DNA from: Thermoflavifilum sp.
GTDB lineage: Bacteria; Bacteroidota; Bacteroidia; Chitinophagales; Chitinophagaceae
Direction of reading: 5' to 3'
DNA length: 64,000 nt
NCBI RefSeq assembly: GCF_014961315.1
Contig: NZ_CP063141.1
Location: forward strand, 248,001 to 312,000
The notes beneath the pieces were generated by a model. The model did not search any database, had not been told where the DNA came from, and saw only the letters and a list, made by a program, of their open reading frames with translations. Shown here piece by piece: positions 17,538 to 27,170 of the stretch. Numbering within the stretch: the stretch's first letter is position 1; each line of letters starts with the position of its first letter. Both the position numbers and the translations under genes were made by a program.

Positions 17538-20279
17538 TCATGACAGGCTGAATGCCGTTTCGATGATTTCTTCCTGTTCCTGATGATGAATGCGTGCGAA
17601 GCCTGTAGCCGGAGCTGCACTGGGGTTACGACTGATGATGCCGAAGCTAAACCCATCGATTTTCAAATTGAGCTGTAAATATCCGGCAGCCCCCATGTTG
17701 AGGGGCTCTTCCTGTACCCAGTACCAGCTGGCCTGCCGGTATTTTTGCACCAGTTGCTTGATTTGCCCAACCGGCAGCGGATAGAGCTGCTCAAGCCGGA
17801 TGATGGCCACATCTTCACGATGATCTTTTTCCTGTTTTTCTTTCAATTCAAAATAAATCTTACCCGAGCAAAGCAAAACTTTACGGATGGTACCCGGGTG
17901 TCTGGCGGCTTCCGCATCGTCGATCACTTCCTGGAAGCCTCCCTTTGTAAATTCCTGAATATGACTGAAGCTGCCCGGATGGCGCAGGTTGGCCTTGGGC
18001 GACATATTCACCAGAGGCTTGCGGAAAGGCCAGGCCAGCTGCCGACGCAGGGCATGGAAGAAGTTGGCCGCCGTCGTGATATTGGTTACCACCATATTCA
18101 GCTCGGCGCACATCTGCAGAAAGCGCTCCAGCCGGGCGCTGGAATGGTCCGGCCCGCCGGCTTCATAGCCATGTGGCAACAACAATACCAGTCCGTTCAT
18201 GATACCCCACTTCTGTTCGGCGCTGCTGATGTATTGATCGATGATTACCTGAGCTCCATTAGCAAAATCGCCGTACTGGGCCTCCCAGATGGTGAGCACA
18301 TGCGGGTTGGCCATGGCATAGCCATATTCATAACCCAGCACCGCCAGCTCGCTTAACAGGGAATTATAGATAAAAAACCTTCCCTGCTGATCGTGCAGCC
18401 GGCTGAGCCGATTATATTCCTGATTGGTTTGTTCATCGTAAATGACGGCATGTCGGTGAGAAAAAGTACCTCGTTTCACATCTTCTCCACTGAGGCGCAC
18501 GTCTTTTCCTTCTACGAGGAGGGTGGCATAGGCCAGCAGCTCGGCCGTAGCCCAGTCGATCTGTTTCGATTCTTCAAACAGTTTTACTTTATCCTGCAGC
18601 AGCCTGGCTACTTTGCGCAGCGGATGAAAATCTTCCGGCCACTGCATAATCCGGTAAAATAAATCCTGCAAGCGCTTTTCATCTACTGCAGTGATGGGCG
18701 ATCGTTCAAAATCGGCCTCCGTAGCCGTCCTGAGTTCACTCCACCACTTTTCAGGTTGCTGATAGGTATAGGGCAATGGTTTTTGCTTCACCTCGTCGAG
18801 TCGTTCTTGCAAGATTTGCCAGTAGTGCTGTTCCATTTCTTTAGCCAGCTGCTGGGCTTCGGCATCACCCTCCTGCAAGAGCCGCTGGGTATATACTTCG
18901 CGTGGATCGGGATGTTTTTCGATTAATGCATACAGATGAGGCTGGGTGAATTTAGGTTCGTCGCCTTCATTGTGGCCATGGCGGCGATAACACACCATGT
19001 CCACAAAAATATCTTCTTGAAATTGCTGGCGGTATCGAGCAGCTATTTCCACGACTTTCACCACCATTTCCGGATCATCGCCGTTTACATGAAACACGGG
19101 AGCCTGCACCATTGTAGCCAGCGATGTACAATAATCGCTGCTGCGTGCATCATCGAAATCAGTAGTAAAACCAATCTGGTTATTAATCACGAAATGCAGG
19201 GTTCCGCCGACCGAATAGCCCTTTAGCTTGCTCATCTGCAACAACTCATACACAATACCCTGGCCTGCCAGTGCAGCATCACCATGGATCAGCACGGGCA
19301 ATATTTGCTCATAATGGCTCTGGTAGAGCGTATCGGCCTTAGCTCGAGCAAAACCGGCCACCACGGGGTCAACAGCTTCAAGATGCGAAGGGTTGGGGCA
19401 GAGTTGCAGGTTGATGCTATGCCCCGAAGCAGTATTCACCTGGCTACGAAAGCCTAAATGATATTTCACATCTCCGCTGCCCATGTAGTTATCGGCCGGC
19501 AAAGCCCCTTCAAATTCACTGAAAATCTGTTCATAAGTTTTGCCCAGGATATTGGCCAGTACGTTCAGCCGCCCCCGATGCGCCATGCCAATCACCACTT
19601 CTTTCACGCCCAATTCGGCGGCCTTATCGATCAAAGCATCCAGAGCTGGAATGGCTGTCTCGCCCCCTTCCAGCGAAAAACGCTTTTGACCGATATATTT
19701 CGTGTGCAGGAATTTTTCGAATACCACACCTTCATTCAGCTTCTCGAGGATTCGCCGTCTTTTCTTCAACGAAAGGGGTTGCTGCAGGGTGGTTTCCACT
19801 TCATGTTGAATCCAGGCTTCTTTTTCCGGATCGTTGATATAGGTAAATTGTACACCTACATTTCCGGTATAACATTTCTTCAGGAAGTACAGGATTTCAC
19901 GCAGGGTGGTTTTTCCAAGGCCCACGGCCTGACCCACATAAAAGGTTTGATCCAGGTCGGCTTCGGTAAGTCCGAAAAATTCCAGTGCAAGATTAGCCCG
20001 GCGATCTTTCCGCGGGCGAATGGGGTTGGTGGTAGCCACCAGATGACCTTTGCGCCGGTAAGCCACAATAAGACGGTAAACGCTCAGCTCTTTATCCAGC
20101 TGTTGTTCATCAAGTGCGACACCGGCCGATTTGCCGTTGGCATAGGTCATGGCAAAGTCGAATCCTTCGAAAAAACGCGCCCATTCGGGATCAACCGCAG
20201 CAGGATTTTGTTTATATTCCCGATAAAGTTGTTCGATGTAAGCAGGATGTGAATGAGTGACAAAAGAATAGTCGTTCAT
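17538..20279 (-). CDS. sucA: 2-oxoglutarate dehydrogenase E1 component
   Basis: Thiamine-diphosphate-dependent decarboxylase of the TCA cycle. I start at the ATG ending at 20279 (MNDYSFVTHSHPAYIEQLY, the usual E1o N terminus, about 913 aa); a frame extends 21 codons further upstream but shows no homology-like character. Hallmarks are GMAHRGRLNVLANI, IHGDAALAGQGIVYELLQM (TPP binding), VINNQIGFTT, RRHGHNEGDEP and the late GYEAGGPDHSSARLERFLQM. It forms an operon with sucB and the RsmB-type gene. Confidence 0.94.
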   Translation of the reverse strand: MNDYSFVTHSHPAYIEQLYREYKQNPAAVDPEWARFFEGFDFAMTYANGKSAGVALDEQQLDKELSVYRLIVAYRRKGHLVATTNPIRPRKDRRANLALEFFGLTEADLDQTFYVGQAVGLGKTTLREILYFLKKCYTGNVGVQFTYINDPEKEAWIQHEVETTLQQPLSLKKRRRILEKLNEGVVFEKFLHTKYIGQKRFSLEGGETAIPALDALIDKAAELGVKEVVIGMAHRGRLNVLANILGKTYEQIFSEFEGALPADNYMGSGDVKYHLGFRSQVNTASGHSINLQLCPNPSHLEAVDPVVAGFARAKADTLYQSHYEQILPVLIHGDAALAGQGIVYELLQMSKLKGYSVGGTLHFVINNQIGFTTDFDDARSSDYCTSLATMVQAPVFHVNGDDPEMVVKVVEIAARYRQQFQEDIFVDMVCYRRHGHNEGDEPKFTQPHLYALIEKHPDPREVYTQRLLQEGDAEAQQLAKEMEQHYWQILQERLDEVKQKPLPYTYQQPEKWWSELRTATEADFERSPITAVDEKRLQDLFYRIMQWPEDFHPLRKVARLLQDKVKLFEESKQIDWATAELLAYATLLVEGKDVRLSGEDVKRGTFSHRHAVIYDEQTNQEYNRLSRLHDQQGRFFIYNSLLSELAVLGYEYGYAMANPHVLTIWEAQYGDFANGAQVIIDQYISSAEQKWGIMNGLVLLLPHGYEAGGPDHSSARLERFLQMCAELNMVVTNITTAANFFHALRRQLAWPFRKPLVNMSPKANLRHPGSFSHIQEFTKGGFQEVIDDAEAARHPGTIRKVLLCSGKIYFELKEKQEKDHREDVAIIRLEQLYPLPVGQIKQLVQKYRQASWYWVQEEPLNMGAAGYLQLNLKIDGFSFGIISRNPSAAPATGFARIHHQEQEEIIETAFSLS

Positions 20280-20339
20280 ACTTATCGGTTTAAAGCCCGT
20301 GGAGTGGCCTTCCAGACCGGGAAGGGAGAGGTATTTTTG

Positions 20340-20347
20340 CAAATATC
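20340..20347 (-). promoter_or_regulatory. Possible -7 element of sucA (GATATTTG)
   Basis: Seven of eight bases match TAnnTTTG on the minus strand; leader about 55 bases, containing a small CCTTCC/GGAAGG hairpin at 20308-20325. Confidence 0.25.
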
Positions 20348-20469
20348 GTGCGTTTTTTTCATTTCCCCGAAGCCGAAAGGTATTTTTGATGCGGGTTTTG
20401 CCTCGTTGAGCAGCCAGATGCCTGATTGAAGAAACGTTAAAAAATCATCCGGCATTAAAAAGAATTCCC

Positions 20470-20477
20470 TAACTTTG
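20470..20477 (+). promoter_or_regulatory. -7 element (TAACTTTG) before rpsT
   Basis: Exact TAnnTTTG match 28 bases before the ATG at 20506. Confidence 0.5.
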
Positions 20478-20505
20478 CCAGCTCAAATTTGAATACGTAT
20501 TTGAT

Positions 20506-20781
20506 ATGGCAAATCATCAGGCAACGAAAAAGGATGTTCGCAAATCGCGTAAACGCAGGCTGCATAACCGCTATTATGGCAAAACCACCCGCAATGCCGT
20601 GCGCGCGCTTAGAGCACTTACCGATGCCGAACAATACAAAGAAAAACTGCCTTCCGTCATTTCCATGGTGGACAAGCTGGCCAAAAGAGGTATCATCCAC
20701 AAAAACAAAGCAGCTAACCTGAAGTCGAAGCTGATGAAAAAAGCACAACAGCTCTCACAGGCCGTTCATCACGCTTCCTGA
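20506..20781 (+). CDS. rpsT: 30S ribosomal protein S20
   Basis: Primary 16S rRNA-binding protein of the small subunit. The 91-aa, strongly basic, all-helical protein opens MANHQATKKDVRKSRKRRLH and contains the typical KLAKRGIIHKNKAANLKSKL near the end. It has its own -7 element and is followed by a strong hairpin terminator, so it is a single-gene transcript. Confidence 0.95.
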   Translation: MANHQATKKDVRKSRKRRLHNRYYGKTTRNAVRALRALTDAEQYKEKLPSVISMVDKLAKRGIIHKNKAANLKSKLMKKAQQLSQAVHHAS

Positions 20782-20812
20782 TCCCGCTTTGCATATTTTT
20801 TAAAGTATGATT

Positions 20813-20845
20813 TTTAGCCTTCTTGTCCGGAAGGCTAAAGTTTTG
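20813..20845 (+). terminator. Rho-independent terminator of rpsT
   Basis: Perfect 10-bp stem TTTAGCCTTC / GAAGGCTAAA with a 7-base loop, followed by GTTTTG. It sits 32 bases after the rpsT stop. Confidence 0.85.
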
Positions 20846-20901
20846 TTATTTGACCAAGCAAATAAATATTAAACTCAATTCCAACTATTCCCTGAATTTG
20901 C

Positions 20902-20909
20902 TACATTTG
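20902..20909 (+). promoter_or_regulatory. -7 element (TACATTTG) before the 193-aa gene
   Basis: Exact TAnnTTTG match 27 bases before the ATG at 20936. Confidence 0.4.
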
Positions 20910-20935
20910 ATAAGTCAGTAGATCTTAAATTTTTT

Positions 20936-21517
20936 ATGCAATTGCAGAATCGTTTACCCATATTTATTGCTACCCTGTATCTGCTTTCATCTTATTTATT
21001 CGGGGTGGAATCTTGCTCTCCCGATCAAACTCAGATAGAGATCGTTCGTCATCCACTGTTGAGCTTTGTGATAGACAGCCAATCTATACAGGCCCAACAA
21101 TTTAGATGGAGCCAACCGGTATTCGTGGCCGTTTATCGCAGCGATACTTCCCATTATGCCCTACCCTATTACCGCTATACCCTGCAGGTTGCAGGTTCAT
21201 TGAAACCGGGCACCACTTTTCAGCTGAGCATTCTCTTCGATGTAAGAGATACCTTACAGTGGAGCGGGAATTATACCCCCGTGTACACCCTGAATGGTGG
21301 ACTGCACAACGTCATCCTCTATCAGATCGATTCCGCTCAACATATCACCACCTATTCACTCCAACCCTCCTCCACGGAGAGCGTGTTTACCATATCCCGA
21401 CAGGGAAAGACTGAGCGACTCATTGCCGGTAGTTTTGCGTTTGTTTTGCACAACGACCAGGATACCAGTCAGATATTAAGGATTCAGCAGGGCCAGTTTG
21501 CTGATCTGTCCTATTGA
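20936..21517 (+). CDS. Hypothetical exported protein
   Basis: A 193-aa protein with an N-terminal hydrophobic stretch (LPIFIATLYLLSSYLFGV) followed by ESCSPD, which could be a poor lipobox or a simple signal peptide. The mature part is beta-rich (YRYTLQVAGSLKPGTTFQLS, GSFAFVLHNDQDTSQILRI) and shows no motif I recognise. It has its own -7 element and lies six bases before the esterase gene, so the two may be expressed together. Coding character is good; the function is unknown. Confidence 0.6.
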   Translation: MQLQNRLPIFIATLYLLSSYLFGVESCSPDQTQIEIVRHPLLSFVIDSQSIQAQQFRWSQPVFVAVYRSDTSHYALPYYRYTLQVAGSLKPGTTFQLSILFDVRDTLQWSGNYTPVYTLNGGLHNVILYQIDSAQHITTYSLQPSSTESVFTISRQGKTERLIAGSFAFVLHNDQDTSQILRIQQGQFADLSY

Positions 21518-21523
21518 CGCAAA

Positions 21524-22492
21524 ATGCATATACACATGCCTATGATTTCCTTCTTTCCATACCCTCGTTGCCCGGTTGACTTCAGGCGAGTGAGCACTTG
21601 TCTGGCAGGCATGTCGATGCTCCTATCCTTATCGGCCCATGCCCAGGAAAGAAGTACCACGATAGAAGTACAACATCTGCAAAGAAGTTTTTTATATCAT
21701 CTTCCAGAAAATCGCCCGGCCGCACAAGCTTTTCCCCTGGTGTTTGTGTTGCATGGAGGCGGATCGGAAGCCCGACGCATGCCCCGTTTCACCGGGATGG
21801 ACACGATAGCCGACCGGGAAAAATTCATTGTCGTCTATCCGCAAGGCTACCATCGCCACTGGAATGATGGACGAGCGCATATCAATGAAGATGTAGACGA
21901 TATTGCTTTCTTCCAGGCTATGATTGCTTATTTCAAGGACCACTATCACATCGATCCGCATCGCATATATGCAACCGGCATTTCCAATGGCGGGTTTATG
22001 GTGCAAAGGCTGGCCTGTGAGCTATCCAGCCAGTTTGCTGCGGTAGCTTCTGTGGCCGCTACGATGAATGAGGCGCTGGCGGCTTCCTGTAAACCTTCGC
22101 AGCCGGTTTCCGTACTGTTCATGAATGGCACGGATGATCCGATTGTGCCTTACCAGGGTGGGCAGGTACATATCGGAAGAGTCGAACGTGGCGCTGTAAT
22201 CTCTACCCAAGCATCAGTCGAAAAATGGGTGAATGCCGATGGCTGTACAGGCCTGCCGATACAGGATACCCTGCCCGACCGTGATCCCTTCGACCATACC
22301 CGGGTTTATCGCACGCTTTATTCGGGCTGCCGACAGGGAGCGGTCGTGGAATTGTACACCATCGTGGGTGGTGGACATACCTGGCCAGGTGGACCACAAT
22401 ACCTGCCGGTGCGCATGGTGGGACGTGCCAGCCAGGATATGATCGCCAGCGAGATCATCTGGCGGTTTTTTGCCGATCATCCCAGGCTATGA
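21524..22492 (+). CDS. Secreted PHB-depolymerase/feruloyl-esterase-like alpha/beta hydrolase
   Basis: An exported serine esterase of the LpqC/polyhydroxybutyrate depolymerase group (CE1-like). After a signal peptide (cleavage near SAHAQ) come the oxyanion strand PLVFVLHGGGSEARRM, the nucleophile elbow ATGISNGGFMVQRLA (Ser of GISNG), Asp in FMNGTDDPIVPYQGG and His in GGGHTWPGG. Length 322 aa is normal. Alternative ATG codons lie at 21536 and 21542. The substrate could be a polyester or a feruloylated polysaccharide. Confidence 0.8.
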   Translation: MHIHMPMISFFPYPRCPVDFRRVSTCLAGMSMLLSLSAHAQERSTTIEVQHLQRSFLYHLPENRPAAQAFPLVFVLHGGGSEARRMPRFTGMDTIADREKFIVVYPQGYHRHWNDGRAHINEDVDDIAFFQAMIAYFKDHYHIDPHRIYATGISNGGFMVQRLACELSSQFAAVASVAATMNEALAASCKPSQPVSVLFMNGTDDPIVPYQGGQVHIGRVERGAVISTQASVEKWVNADGCTGLPIQDTLPDRDPFDHTRVYRTLYSGCRQGAVVELYTIVGGGHTWPGGPQYLPVRMVGRASQDMIASEIIWRFFADHPRL

Positions 22493-22807
22493 TTCCACCG
22501 TGTATCTTCAATTTTGGGTAGATGGTGAAACCGTAGTAGATGAATTAAAACAGGATATACTACCAGATACACATTTTCTTGATTGGATAACTGCTGATAG
22601 TCTCCCATCCCTACACAATCATGAATCCATTTAGATGAATTCAAAATTGATTAAAAATCGAAAACCTCATTCATACGCTGGCTAAAGAGGCCAGAATAGG
22701 CTTCCTCTACTATTTCATAACAATAATCCCGATAGGCACATCTATTGTGGAACTTTCCACCCATAATGATATTGCATGAGTTATTCGAAGCCGATTGCCC
22801 ATGCTTT
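22493..22807. other. Intergenic region, no clear gene
   Basis: Holds the converging ends of the esterase and aldo/keto reductase genes. The only possible coding trace is a 37-codon minus-strand ORF at 22651-22764 (MGGKFHNRCAYRDYCYE...), of protein-like composition but without other support. Confidence 0.4.
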
Positions 22808-23791
22808 TTATTGACGGGATGCATGATCATTTTCATTTTCGTAGCTGCTGGCCTCATTCAGCATCTGGAGTTGTTCAGGTGCAAGTACTATTTGCACACT
22901 TTGCATGATTTCGGTGAGTTGATATACATTGGTTGCACTTACTATGGCTGTCGTAACAGCAGGTTGTTTGATAAGCCAGGCCAGTGCTACCTGAGCGGGT
23001 GTAGCTTTCATTTCACGAGCAACCTGATCCAGTGCATGCAAAATTTTTAAGCCTCGGGCATTCAAATATTTTTTGATTACCTGTTCACCACGAGCACTTT
23101 TTTGCACATCTTCTACGGTTCGATATTTCCCGCTTAAAAAGCCGCTGGCGAGTGAATAGTAAGTCATCACGCCTAAATGCGCCTGAATGCAAAAATCCCT
23201 GTACGTCGTTTCGAACGACTCCCGGTCATACAAATTATACAAAGGTTGCACGCATATATAGTGCGGCAAATGATGTTGAACGCTAATCTGCAGGGATGTT
23301 TGCAGGCGTTCAAGACTAAAATTGGAAGCACCGATGTACCGAACCTTGCCTTGCTGTATCAGCTGTTGATAGGCCTCCAGCGTTTCTTCAATGGGTGTGG
23401 ACAGATCATCATAATGCGAAAGGTAAAGATCCACGTAATCGGTTTGTAATCTTTTCAACGATAGTTCAATTTGCTCGAAGATATGCGCTTTACTCAACGA
23501 ACGCTTACCCATCCCCACATCGCTGCCCACCTTGGTAGCCAGTATCACTTCGTGTCGTTTTCCGGTACGTTTCAACCATTTGCCGATGATAGTCTCCGAT
23601 TCGCCACCCTTATTGCCGGGCACCCAGCGCGAATAACTATTGGCTGTATCGATAAAGTTAAAACCCATGGCTATCCAATGATCCAGCAAGCGAAAGGATG
23701 TATTTTCATCGGCAGTCCAGCCAAATACATTGCCTCCAAAGCAAAGCACAGACACCTGCAGATCGGTTTCGCCCAGTGTTCTGTAGTGCAT
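22808..23791 (-). CDS. Aldo/keto reductase
   Basis: NAD(P)H-dependent TIM-barrel oxidoreductase for aldehydes and ketones. Catalytic tetrad residues are visible: Asp48 and Tyr53 (FIDTANSYS), Lys87 (LATKVG) and His125 (LYLSHYDD); ALAWLIKQPAVTTAIV marks the cofactor-binding end. The 327-aa length and the N terminus YRTLGETDLQVSVLCFGG match the YhdN/YccK-like AKR group. It lies downstream of osmC but beyond its terminator, so it probably has its own promoter, which I could not find. Confidence 0.9.
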   Translation of the reverse strand: MHYRTLGETDLQVSVLCFGGNVFGWTADENTSFRLLDHWIAMGFNFIDTANSYSRWVPGNKGGESETIIGKWLKRTGKRHEVILATKVGSDVGMGKRSLSKAHIFEQIELSLKRLQTDYVDLYLSHYDDLSTPIEETLEAYQQLIQQGKVRYIGASNFSLERLQTSLQISVQHHLPHYICVQPLYNLYDRESFETTYRDFCIQAHLGVMTYYSLASGFLSGKYRTVEDVQKSARGEQVIKKYLNARGLKILHALDQVAREMKATPAQVALAWLIKQPAVTTAIVSATNVYQLTEIMQSVQIVLAPEQLQMLNEASSYENENDHASRQ

Positions 23792-23815
23792 GGGTTGAAA
23801 GTTTAAACATGCTTG

Positions 23816-23861
23816 ATAAAAAACAGCAGACCAGCCTGCATGTATTTGAAGCTGATCTGCT
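23816..23861 (-). terminator. Rho-independent terminator of osmC
   Basis: On the minus strand an 11-bp stem with one mismatch (AGCAGATCAGC / GCTGGTCTGCT), a 15-base loop and a T run (GTTTTTTATC), starting 20 bases after the osmC stop. Confidence 0.75.
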
Positions 23862-23880
23862 ATCGATGACGCTCATTTGC

Positions 23881-24291
23881 TTAGAGCAAGGTGGCTTCCA
23901 ATTCTATTTTTGTATTCAACAATTTACTGATCGGGCAATTAGCTTTGGCGTCTTCAGCGCATTGCTGAAATTTTTCTTTGCTGATGCCGGGCACTTTTGC
24001 TTTTAAGCTGAGCCTGGAGTAAGTGATGGTACCATTTTCAAGAGACACTTCTGCAGTGGTTTCCAGACTTTCGGGAGTAAAACCCGCATCGCCTAGTACA
24101 AAGCTGAGTTTCATGTTGAAACAGCCGGCATGTGCAGCTGCAATGAGCTCTTCCGGATTGGTATAAGTGCCGTCTTCAAAACGCGATTTGTAATCATAAG
24201 GTGTGTTGTTTAACACTTTACTTTGGGTGGTAAGCTGGCCGGAACCTGTTTTACCGGCACCTTTCCAGATGGCAGTTGCTGTACGTTTCAT
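23881..24291 (-). CDS. osmC: OsmC-family peroxiredoxin
   Basis: Thiol peroxidase reducing organic hydroperoxides. Both redox cysteines are placed as in OsmC: Cys57 in AAHAGCFNM and Cys119 in AKANCPISK; TNPEELIAAAHAGCF is the family signature. The 136-aa length and start (KRTATAIWKGAGKTGSG) fit OsmC rather than Ohr. It is 139 bases downstream of pruA on the same strand and followed by a strong terminator, so it may end a pruA-osmC transcript. Confidence 0.9.
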   Translation of the reverse strand: MKRTATAIWKGAGKTGSGQLTTQSKVLNNTPYDYKSRFEDGTYTNPEELIAAAHAGCFNMKLSFVLGDAGFTPESLETTAEVSLENGTITYSRLSLKAKVPGISKEKFQQCAEDAKANCPISKLLNTKIELEATLL

Positions 24292-24430
24292 ACGATCAGA
24301 TTTTAAAAGGTGAACAAATAAATACGTTTATGGATTGAACAAGTAATTTGTTTATAAATTATCATTTAATCGGGTAAATGGTTTATCCTTAATTTAGCTT
24401 CACATCAATTGTTTACTTCGGCCTGACATT

Positions 24431-26062
24431 TCAGGATTCTTTCATGAACGGATACCGATAATCCCGCACGGGAACAAAAGTTTCCTTGATGGTCCGTACA
24501 CTCAACCAGCGATACAGGTTCAGCATAGAACCTGCTTTATCATTCGTACCCGAAGCTCTTGCGCCGCCGAATGGTTGCTGACCCACTACAGCACCGGTTG
24601 GTTTATCGTTAATATAAAAATTCCCGGCACTGTTTACCAGTTTTTCTTCGGCAAGCATAATGGCCTTGCGGTCTGTTGCAAATATTGATCCGGTGAGTGC
24701 ATAAGGTGATGTCTGATCCACCAGATCGAGTGTTTCTTCATATTTGTTTTCATCATACACATATATCGATAATACCGGACCAAAGATCTCTTCCTCCATC
24801 GTAATAAAATGTGGATCATTCACTTCAATCAGCGTTGGATCAATAAAATATCCTTCCGATTTATCGGCCTTACCGCCTGTCAGAATCTTTGCTTTCGGGC
24901 TTTTCCGTGCCTGTTCTATGTAACCTGTGATTTTATCAAACGCCTTCGCATCGATGACAGCATTCATAAAATTGCTGAAATCTTCAACAGTACCTGTTTT
25001 GATGGTTTTGATTTCATGAATCAGTCGTTCTTTAATCTCCGATGCCAGATTTGAAGGCAAATATGCACGTGATGCAGCAGAGCATTTCTGTCCCTGATAT
25101 TCAAATGCTCCTCGCACCAGATTGGCCACCACAGCATCTATATCGGCCGATGCATGCACAACTACAAAATCCTTACCGCCTGTTTCGCCCACGATCCGCG
25201 GATAAGATTTGTAATGAGCGATATGTTGACCGATTTTATTCCACATGCTTTGAAACACCGCAGTAGAACCGGTGAAATGAACTCCTGCAAATGCAGGATG
25301 GTTAAAACAAACATCGCTCACCTGTGCACCGGGTGCAAATACCAGGTTGATGACACCGGCAGGAAGGCCGGCTTCTATGAGGATGCGCATGAATTGCTGG
25401 GCTGCATAAATCTGTGTTTCGGCAGGTTTCCATATCACCACATTACCACACATGGCGGCCACAGTAGGCAAATTCCCACCAATCGAAGTGAAATTAAACG
25501 GTGTAATGGCCACCACAAAACCCTCCAGCGGCCGATATTCCATACGATTATAGGCACCATGCGGCGAAAATGGCTGCTGGGCATAGATTTCACTGAGGTA
25601 ATGTACATTAAACCGAAGAAAATCGGCCAGTTCGCATACGGCATCAATTTCAGACTGAAATACATTCTTGCTCTGCCCCAGCATGGTGGTGGCATTCATC
25701 GCATACCGATATTTGTCGGTGATGAGATCGGCAGCTTTTAGAAATATCGAAGCCCGGTGTTCCCATGGCATGGATGCCCAGGCCGTACGGGCCCGAAGTG
25801 CGGCATCAATGGCTTCCTGGATGTGCTTTGCCTCACCACGATGATAGTAACCCAGGGTATGCTGATGTTCGTGTGGTGGATGAATGGCCACACGTTCACC
25901 GGTTCGTACTTCCCGCCCGTTGATATACATGGGAATATCCAGCTCTTCAGCCTTGCAATGTACGAGCTGTTGCTTCAGCAGCATGCGCTCCTGTGACCCC
26001 GGAGCATAGGCATAAACAGGCTCATTCTGTGGCTCGGGAAAATAAAAATAGCCGTTGCTCAT
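24431..26062 (-). CDS. pruA: L-glutamate gamma-semialdehyde dehydrogenase
   Basis: Oxidises glutamate-5-semialdehyde (pyrroline-5-carboxylate) to glutamate, the second step of proline breakdown. It is an aldehyde dehydrogenase fold of 543 aa with the general base Glu293 (VGETGGKDFV) and catalytic Cys327 (YQGQKCSAASR), plus VAITPFNFTSIGGNLP and INDKPTGAVVGQQPFGGARASGTNDK, typical of the free-standing P5C dehydrogenase. No proline dehydrogenase gene is in the window. A -7 element lies 17 bases before the ATG at 26062. Confidence 0.93.
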   Translation of the reverse strand: MSNGYFYFPEPQNEPVYAYAPGSQERMLLKQQLVHCKAEELDIPMYINGREVRTGERVAIHPPHEHQHTLGYYHRGEAKHIQEAIDAALRARTAWASMPWEHRASIFLKAADLITDKYRYAMNATTMLGQSKNVFQSEIDAVCELADFLRFNVHYLSEIYAQQPFSPHGAYNRMEYRPLEGFVVAITPFNFTSIGGNLPTVAAMCGNVVIWKPAETQIYAAQQFMRILIEAGLPAGVINLVFAPGAQVSDVCFNHPAFAGVHFTGSTAVFQSMWNKIGQHIAHYKSYPRIVGETGGKDFVVVHASADIDAVVANLVRGAFEYQGQKCSAASRAYLPSNLASEIKERLIHEIKTIKTGTVEDFSNFMNAVIDAKAFDKITGYIEQARKSPKAKILTGGKADKSEGYFIDPTLIEVNDPHFITMEEEIFGPVLSIYVYDENKYEETLDLVDQTSPYALTGSIFATDRKAIMLAEEKLVNSAGNFYINDKPTGAVVGQQPFGGARASGTNDKAGSMLNLYRWLSVRTIKETFVPVRDYRYPFMKES

Positions 26063-26079
26063 GAAGAATAGATTTTTTA

Positions 26080-26087
26080 CAAAATTA
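26080..26087 (-). promoter_or_regulatory. -7 element (TAATTTTG) of pruA
   Basis: Exact TAnnTTTG match on the minus strand, 17 bases before the pruA ATG. It lies inside the extended plus-strand frame and so argues that the divergent gene starts later. Confidence 0.5.
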
Positions 26088-26153
26088 CAATTTCACCCGG
26101 GAAGTTCTGAGCGGCCGATGCTGATGGAATTACCTAACTTATGCTTTCTTTGC

Positions 26154-27170
26154 ATGGAAATGACCATGATTTTACATATCCGCTTCCTGATCCGGCTTTT
26201 TGTAAAAGCATTACATATCATCCGGAAAAGAAAAATCGAAACCAAACGAGCCATCGGTTGTTTGAACACAATTGAAAAACGCATGAAGAAAAAATTCTCA
26301 CCGGATCTGTTTCAAAAAATTACGGTTAGCTACGGCATCTATGAACCTATCGTGGTGGAAGGATTTTGCAGATTACAAAACAGAAAAGTATCAATCAAAG
26401 AAAAAAATCGATTCGTGTATTATTTCATCTGCAGCTCTTTGTTCGATTATTTTATAGATGAAATACGGATGCCTTTCGATAGAATAGCCATGCTTGCTTT
26501 CAGGCCAGCGGATACTATGCCTGCAACATTTGAAGAAACTGTTTTTCTGTTTGGTCATCGATGGCTGAAGTTGCAGGTAAACGATTTGAATGGATATGTG
26601 CGATGCATGTATGCATTATATAACGCACAGAAGGAATCTTTTCTTCAGTTTGATGAACACACATCAACATCAACCATCCTGGATATCACATTCCGGAAAG
26701 GTGGATATGCCGTGCAACTGGGCAGTTATTATCTGGATGGGATGATTCCAGAAATCGAGCGCATGATATGGTACCAGTTAGGTGTATTGATTCAGTTGAT
26801 CAATGATCTGTATGATGTATGGAAAGATGCGCCTCAACATATTGTTTCATCCGTACTGGCTATCAGGGATATGTATGCATTCAAAGATCTGTTTAATAAA
26901 GAAATTGAAAAGTTATGGCGACTCATCCAACAACATCCTGCTCATGATGCAGCTAAACGCGATTTTCTGTTGCACATAGCCGGAACACTAAGTTTTGGAT
27001 ATATTGCCATTGATCAACTGTTGAAACTGCAGGGCAAACAGGCACACCTGCCGGCTTATGACCCAGCTCATCGAAAAGATTGGATTATTGATATGGAAAA
27101 GATCAAGAATCTGAAATCGTGGTTGAAGAAAACACAAATGCTTTATGAACAGGGATTAAAGAATATTTAA
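26154..27170 (+). CDS. Putative class I isoprenoid-synthase-like protein
   Basis: All-helical protein of about 338 aa, not firmly recognised. Two acidic motifs stand where class I terpene synthases bind magnesium-diphosphate: SSLFDYFIDEIRM (about 105) in place of the first Asp-rich motif, and LINDLYDVWKDA (about 220), close to the NDxxSxxxE motif. The open frame reaches back to 26055, but that part overlaps pruA and its promoter; ATGs at 26118, 26124, 26154, 26160 and 26166 are possible and I chose 26154. Its end overlaps the convergent DADD-motif gene by four bases. Enzyme activity is inference from motifs. Confidence 0.55.
   Translation: MEMTMILHIRFLIRLFVKALHIIRKRKIETKRAIGCLNTIEKRMKKKFSPDLFQKITVSYGIYEPIVVEGFCRLQNRKVSIKEKNRFVYYFICSSLFDYFIDEIRMPFDRIAMLAFRPADTMPATFEETVFLFGHRWLKLQVNDLNGYVRCMYALYNAQKESFLQFDEHTSTSTILDITFRKGGYAVQLGSYYLDGMIPEIERMIWYQLGVLIQLINDLYDVWKDAPQHIVSSVLAIRDMYAFKDLFNKEIEKLWRLIQQHPAHDAAKRDFLLHIAGTLSFGYIAIDQLLKLQGKQAHLPAYDPAHRKDWIIDMEKIKNLKSWLKKTQMLYEQGLKNI

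Noticed and set aside
19458..20252. 264-codon plus-strand ORF
   Set aside because: Antisense inside sucA with no motif of its own.
26055..26153. N-terminal extension of the class I isoprenoid-like protein
   Set aside because: Begins with TTG over the pruA start codon and contains the pruA -7 element; ordinary later ATGs exist.
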